A stretch of 64,000 nt of DNA from Amoeboaphelidium protococcarum (taxonomy: Eukaryota > Aphelidiomycota > Aphelidea): positions 650,478 to 714,477 of the forward strand of contig JALECJ010000003.1 in NCBI GenBank assembly GCA_023515745.1, given 5' to 3'. How positions within the stretch are numbered: position 1 is the stretch's first letter; each line of letters opens with the position of its first letter. The notes beneath the pieces were generated by a model. It saw only the letters and a list, made by a program, of their open reading frames with translations, was not told the DNA's origin and made no database searches. Shown in pieces: positions 60,378-64,000 of the stretch. Made by a program: the position numbers and the translations under genes.

Positions 60378-61225
60378 ATGACTTTCAATAGGCGAAATAT
60401 ATTTGTGGTGGCTCTTAGTGGCGCCAGTTGCTCTGGAAAGACTACGATTACCAGGCGGCTTAGAGATTAATTTCTGCATAGTAACTCCAGTTCAAGTGAT
60501 TAAAATATTGAGGTCCATATTGTGCATTAGGATGATTACTATAAGGTTTGATTTGATGTTCCGCCGTTTATATCTTAATGCATTGTGTATAAAGTATTCA
60601 AATGCTATATATGTAGGCAGAATCGATGATCCCTGCGGTAACTTACGTGGACAATAATGGTGTATCTCGTACGGAATAGAATTGGGATTGTCCTGGTGCT
60701 TTGGATACTCAGAGGATGTTGGCTGACTTGTAATAAATGATTAAAAATATTGGATTGTAAGTGCCAAATAATAGCATCATCATTAAGAGACACGTTATTA
60801 TAGTTGAAGGATTTCTGGTGTTGCATCCCGGTTGTTTCCTCTTACCCCTATTTGATGCCAAGATTCATCTACACGTTCCTCTGGATGTGATGCTTAAGCG
60901 CCGCACTGGTCGAGAGTATGAGATTGTTAACTCTGACGGTCAAGGTATTCATTCATTAGTTTATTCAGTGTTATCAAATTATTTTAATATGTACATGTTT
61001 AAACTTTTAAGTGATGGTGTAGACGCGTTTTGGGCGGATCCAGAAGGGTATGTGGAGTGCGTCGTATTTCCAGAGTATGAGCGATACATGGCTAAACTAT
61101 CTCAGTAGTCACAAAATGACCTCACAATACTTAACACCCAAGACATGGACCTGGATCAAGTATATGACGCTGTTGTCAAGTCATCACCAATTAATAAGTA
61201 TTTAACTTCTGTAGAGAACATCTGA
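60378..61225 (+). CDS. NRK1: Nicotinamide riboside kinase
   Basis: Phosphorylates nicotinamide riboside to NMN in NAD+ salvage. Exons 60378-60545, 60617-60944 and 61023-61225 (introns 71 and 78 bp); 232 residues, matching yeast Nrk1 (240). Walker A is ALSGASCSGKTTITRRL; the substrate-binding HQDDYYK follows, with both Asp residues; then NWDCPGALD, VEGFLVLHPG, and the lid KRRTGREYEIVNSDGQDAFW with DPEGYVECVVFPEY, closely like the DPP(G/Y)YF...VWP motif. The first intron has the unusual donor GTTTGA. The second intron is also open, but removing it joins GQ to DAFWADP, as in yeast. Uridine kinases share the fold but lack this DP block. Confidence 0.9.
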
Positions 61226-61582
61226 TATTTGAGTGATTAGTGAAGGCCAATGGATGCGAATGTTGGACGCGTTTCGCTCTAATTGATCAAAGGTTCATTG
61301 TGGAGTAGAAATGCTTTGCAAATCGATTATTTTTTGGAAATAAATTTCACGTTATAATGTGGCTGGTATGAATATTGCTAAGTGACTTCAATCCACCCAA
61401 GTCAGTCTCATGCTCATCTATTTTTAGGGTGCCGGTTGCCATGATTCTCTTACTTACAGTCTTAGAATAGTCTTATAGAAACCGCACTTAATAAATCTTT
61501 TATATACGAAAGCTTTGGTTGATAATAATAATAATAAAGATTCTGATCATTCAATCTATTCAACCATTATCTGCAATACAAA
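61226..61582. other. Intergenic gap
   Basis: 357 bp between two plus-strand genes; contains ACGCGT near 61268 and an (ATA)n-like run near 61523-61537. No gene seen. Confidence 0.5.
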
Positions 61583-62992
61583 ATGAGCGCATAATTGAGA
61601 CAAATGACATCGGCCTTTGGTAGATCAAATGATCAGTCCAGCGCGGCAGCACAGCAACGCTCCAAGCAAGCTCAGTTATCTCAATAAAATCGATAGCCAA
61701 ATATCTCTTCAGTGCCAAAGAAAGATGCTAGTGGAAAGCCGATTCCTGGCACTAATGATGGTACACTGGTGCGTATTAGACTGTTTGATGACCGTGAACG
61801 AGTGCTCTTCTTCAGAGATAACCAGTCTCCTAATGCTGCTCAAGTCTGCGCAATGATTGCCGAGAAATTGGATCTTAAGAAGGAGTCCCTTATGGCATTC
61901 AGCCTATGGATTGTCGGACGTGATTTAGAATTGCAAATCCGCCCAAAGATGGAGTTGTCAGAGATGGTCGCCAAATGGCCGCGATATATGGAAAAGTATA
62001 CGCACTCGCAAGATGTGGTCAATGCTACGGATTATAAATTTGTGTTTAAGCGAGAGGCAATGGTGTCTGTAATGTAAGAGAGGCAGATTGTTGACGAGGT
62101 GGCTATCAAGCTTTTGTATGGCGAGGCTAGAAACAATGTCATTAAAGCTAGATATCCCGTGTCTTTGGACGATGGTATCAAGTTGGCCGCTATCTAACTC
62201 TAGATCAATTACGGTGAGTATAATGAAGCTAAGCACGGATTTGGTACCAACTTTGTGTTGCAGTCTCTATCTGCCCTACTGAGTCCAAATCTTATCAACA
62301 AACTAAAGTCTACTGATTGGGAGGCGAAGATTACCGCCAGTTGGTAGATGCTGCAGAGTAAATTGTAAAATTTAGCTGCAATTGGACCATATCTGTACTT
62401 TTTGGAGCATTGTCGTGAGTGGCCAGTCTATGGATGTACATTCTTCCCGGCGTGCAAGAACATTCCTCCATAGGGATATTTTGAATTGCGTTCTGATCAT
62501 CTCTATGTCGGCGTGAATGCTGAAGGTGTGTGCATTGTGGATGATGATCGACACAAGATCAGTTGGTCAGGCAAATTTGAAGGTCTCGAGTGGGAATGCA
62601 CACCTGATAGCGTGACCATCGAGTACATGCCAGCTAAATCTGCGGATGGATTGCCACCAAAGAAGTTGAGCAGTACGTTGATTACACCGCAGGCTCATCT
62701 GTTTGATTCACTTGCATCAAGAGCGATTAATCTGATTGAAAAGGCGGAGAGAAAGCGTATCATTGAGCAGAAGAGAGCATCCGCATTAAAGACTCTTGAA
62801 GGTGGTCGCTTATCTGCTAATACTACTATCCAACCCAGCGCACCTGCTGAGGCTAAGAGAAAGTCCACCTAGCCCGGCAATGTGGCTCGTGTTAATGAAA
62901 GCGCTACTATTGTTGAACACGATGGCGAAGACGCTTCCGCCGGTTATCTGATGGCAATTAACGAAATTAGAAGACCAGCTTCAACTAAATGA
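61583..62992 (+). CDS. FERM-domain protein (FRMD8/KRIT1-like)
   Basis: Single exon of 469 residues. A Gln/Ser-rich N-terminus of about 50 residues precedes a three-lobed FERM-like module: the ubiquitin-like F1 (LVRIRLFDDRERVLFFRDNQ; AAQVCAMIAEKLDL; FSLWIVGRDLELQI), the acyl-CoA-binding-like F2 (QERQIVDEVAIKLLYGEARN; GIKLAAIQLQINYGEYNEAK) and a PTB/PH-like F3 (CREWPVYGCTFFPACKN; DHLYVGVNAEGVCIVDDD; ISWSGKFEGLEWE). After it come a basic helix (EKAERKRIIEQKRAS) and a Ser/Thr tail. There is no actin-binding or kinase domain. It is probably a membrane-cortex adaptor. FERM proteins are frequent in Holozoa and amoebae and rare in Fungi, so its presence bears on the lineage. Confidence 0.82.
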
Positions 62993-63085
62993 TAAACAGT
63001 AAAAGGATAAATTTTTACTTTATATAAAAACAAAAACATTTTTTGATTCACAAACATATCAACTTCATCATCACCAATATTAAGA

Positions 63086-64000
63086 TCAATTGTCCAAAGT
63101 CTCTACGCTGCTACTCACAACTTCGCCATTCTTGGTGTCTGCGGCGAGGTTGTCCAAAGTACCGGCACGCGTATCGAGATCACCAGCATTTGCAGATTTT
63201 TTAATGTCGGGATTTACTAACGCATCCTGTGATGTGAAATTAGAATCTTTTACTGCATTCTTGGCCTTCAACTCTTTCAGTAGCTATTACTTGTGTCTAC
63301 GCTTCAGCAAGAACATTGCAACGGGTACAATGAACAACAACGCAATAATGCCAGCAATTAAAGCGTATAGCCATTCTTTACTTGATGTACCCACATCTTG
63401 AGGAGTAATTACGGGTGTATCACTTGGAGTACTGGTAGGAGACACAGTTGTGGTGTTGTCTTTCGGTATATCTACAGCCTATGGCATTAAATAAGTGTAA
63501 ACGCAACCTTCGACTGGAGCGCCAACAACGATAAATTAACTGTTCAGATCAAGTGCAAATCCAAAATGGTCAGCTAGAAAGGAAGTATAATTTTACCCAC
63601 CATCTTCATCGCTAACACTTTGAACCAGTCGCCTACTTGGATTGCCTTTTCTCAATCCAACCAGCAGATCATAAAAATACGGCGACGAACTCTGACTCTA
63701 AGGGATCATAGACTAAGTAATATTACTGAGTTCATAAGGAAATAGAATCTCATTCTGAGCACGGCGATAGTACACATAGACATTACCGCGACCAAGTTAC
63801 TATTGAGCACCAGCAGCATTAGCAACAACCAAAAAGCGACCATTTGGAGCAAATTTCATGGTTCTTCCAAATGAGGATTGCGTGCGCTAGGTAGGCTATC
63901 TAGATGGATTAAAAATTTCTTATCCAGCATTCCACTAGAGACTAGAGCTAGCAGAATAAAACGTAAAAAGCTTTGAGGAGCGTCTTGGTGCGCCAATAGC
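63086..64000 (-). CDS. FG-GAP-repeat type I membrane protein, C-terminal part
   Basis: Partial: 304 residues to the TGA at 63088-63086; the N-terminus is beyond the window. The extracellular part has beta-propeller-like blades, with AIGAPRRSSKLFTFY, RFLVVANAAGAQQQLGRGNV and FIVVGAPVEGCVYTYLMP, in the integrin-alpha/FG-GAP style. A Thr/Pro stalk leads to one membrane helix (WLYALIAGIIALLFIVPVAM) with a basic stop-transfer (KRRHK) and a short Asn/Asp-rich tail. It lacks the GFFKR motif of integrin alpha chains, so it is probably a surface receptor or adhesion protein of unknown partner. Confidence 0.75.

Noticed and set aside
60945-61022. Reading through the second NRK intron, which is open and in frame
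   Set aside because: It would insert 26 hydrophobic residues into the kinase lid; splicing restores the DAFWADP match to yeast Nrk1 and has GT/TGTAG borders.

Overview
This is nuclear DNA of a eukaryote that reads TAA and TAG as glutamine and uses TGA as its only stop. Read with the standard code almost every gene looks shattered; read with UAR = Gln, about 35 long genes appear, most of them single exons, and every complete model ends in TGA. The 20 introns I could place are 38 to 82 bases long, GT...AG, and 18 of them end in TGTAG. The gene content is opisthokont with a fungal flavour: animal/fungal-type lanosterol synthase, an anion:cation-symporter-type MFS carrier, a DUF4436 protein, a FAR1-like DNA-binding protein, hybrid histidine kinases, a Bir1-like protein and a SAGA-type Ubp8. 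An early-branching fungal-side lineage such as an aphelid would fit, but that is inference. A ciliate with the same code looks less likely from the gene set.

Layout. 1-8100: lanosterol synthase (cut by the window edge), a glycolipid-transfer protein, an MFS carrier and an orphan 7TM protein. 8300-10215: a two-BIR protein. 10216-12542: the one accessory-looking stretch, holding a decayed helicase-like reading frame and an OB-fold-like fragment, read as remnants of a mobile DNA element. 12543-24590: a possible TPP1/Tpz1-like protein, DUF4436, a PH protein with a membrane tail, Ubp8, an inositol 5-phosphatase, DNA polymerase alpha subunit B and a second MFS carrier. 25431-36757: proteasome beta-2, derlin, an NDR-type kinase, a multipass membrane protein, an RPA/RADX-like OB-fold protein and a lipoxygenase-like enzyme. 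37360-46156: TMCO4-like hydrolase, a secreted Cys-rich protein, a small lipid-anchored protein, a FAR1-like factor and a small membrane protein. 46260-57500: two prolyl 4-hydroxylases flanking a Mn-type cation carrier and mitochondrial uS3, then two tandem hybrid histidine kinases. 57800-64000: pirin, an H1-like basic protein, nicotinamide riboside kinase, a FERM protein and the end of an FG-GAP membrane protein.

There is no operon logic: the genes are mixed housekeeping loci packed closely on both strands, with short convergent gaps (58 bp at 17180-17237) and longer divergent promoters. Loose themes are genome maintenance (polymerase alpha B, RADX-like, TPP1-like, BIR, Ubp8), phosphoinositide/membrane lipid handling (GLTP, PH protein, 5-phosphatase, lanosterol synthase, lipoxygenase) and sensing (two hybrid kinases). 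No rRNA, tRNA or CRISPR array was seen. All assignments come from reading the sequence; no database search was run.
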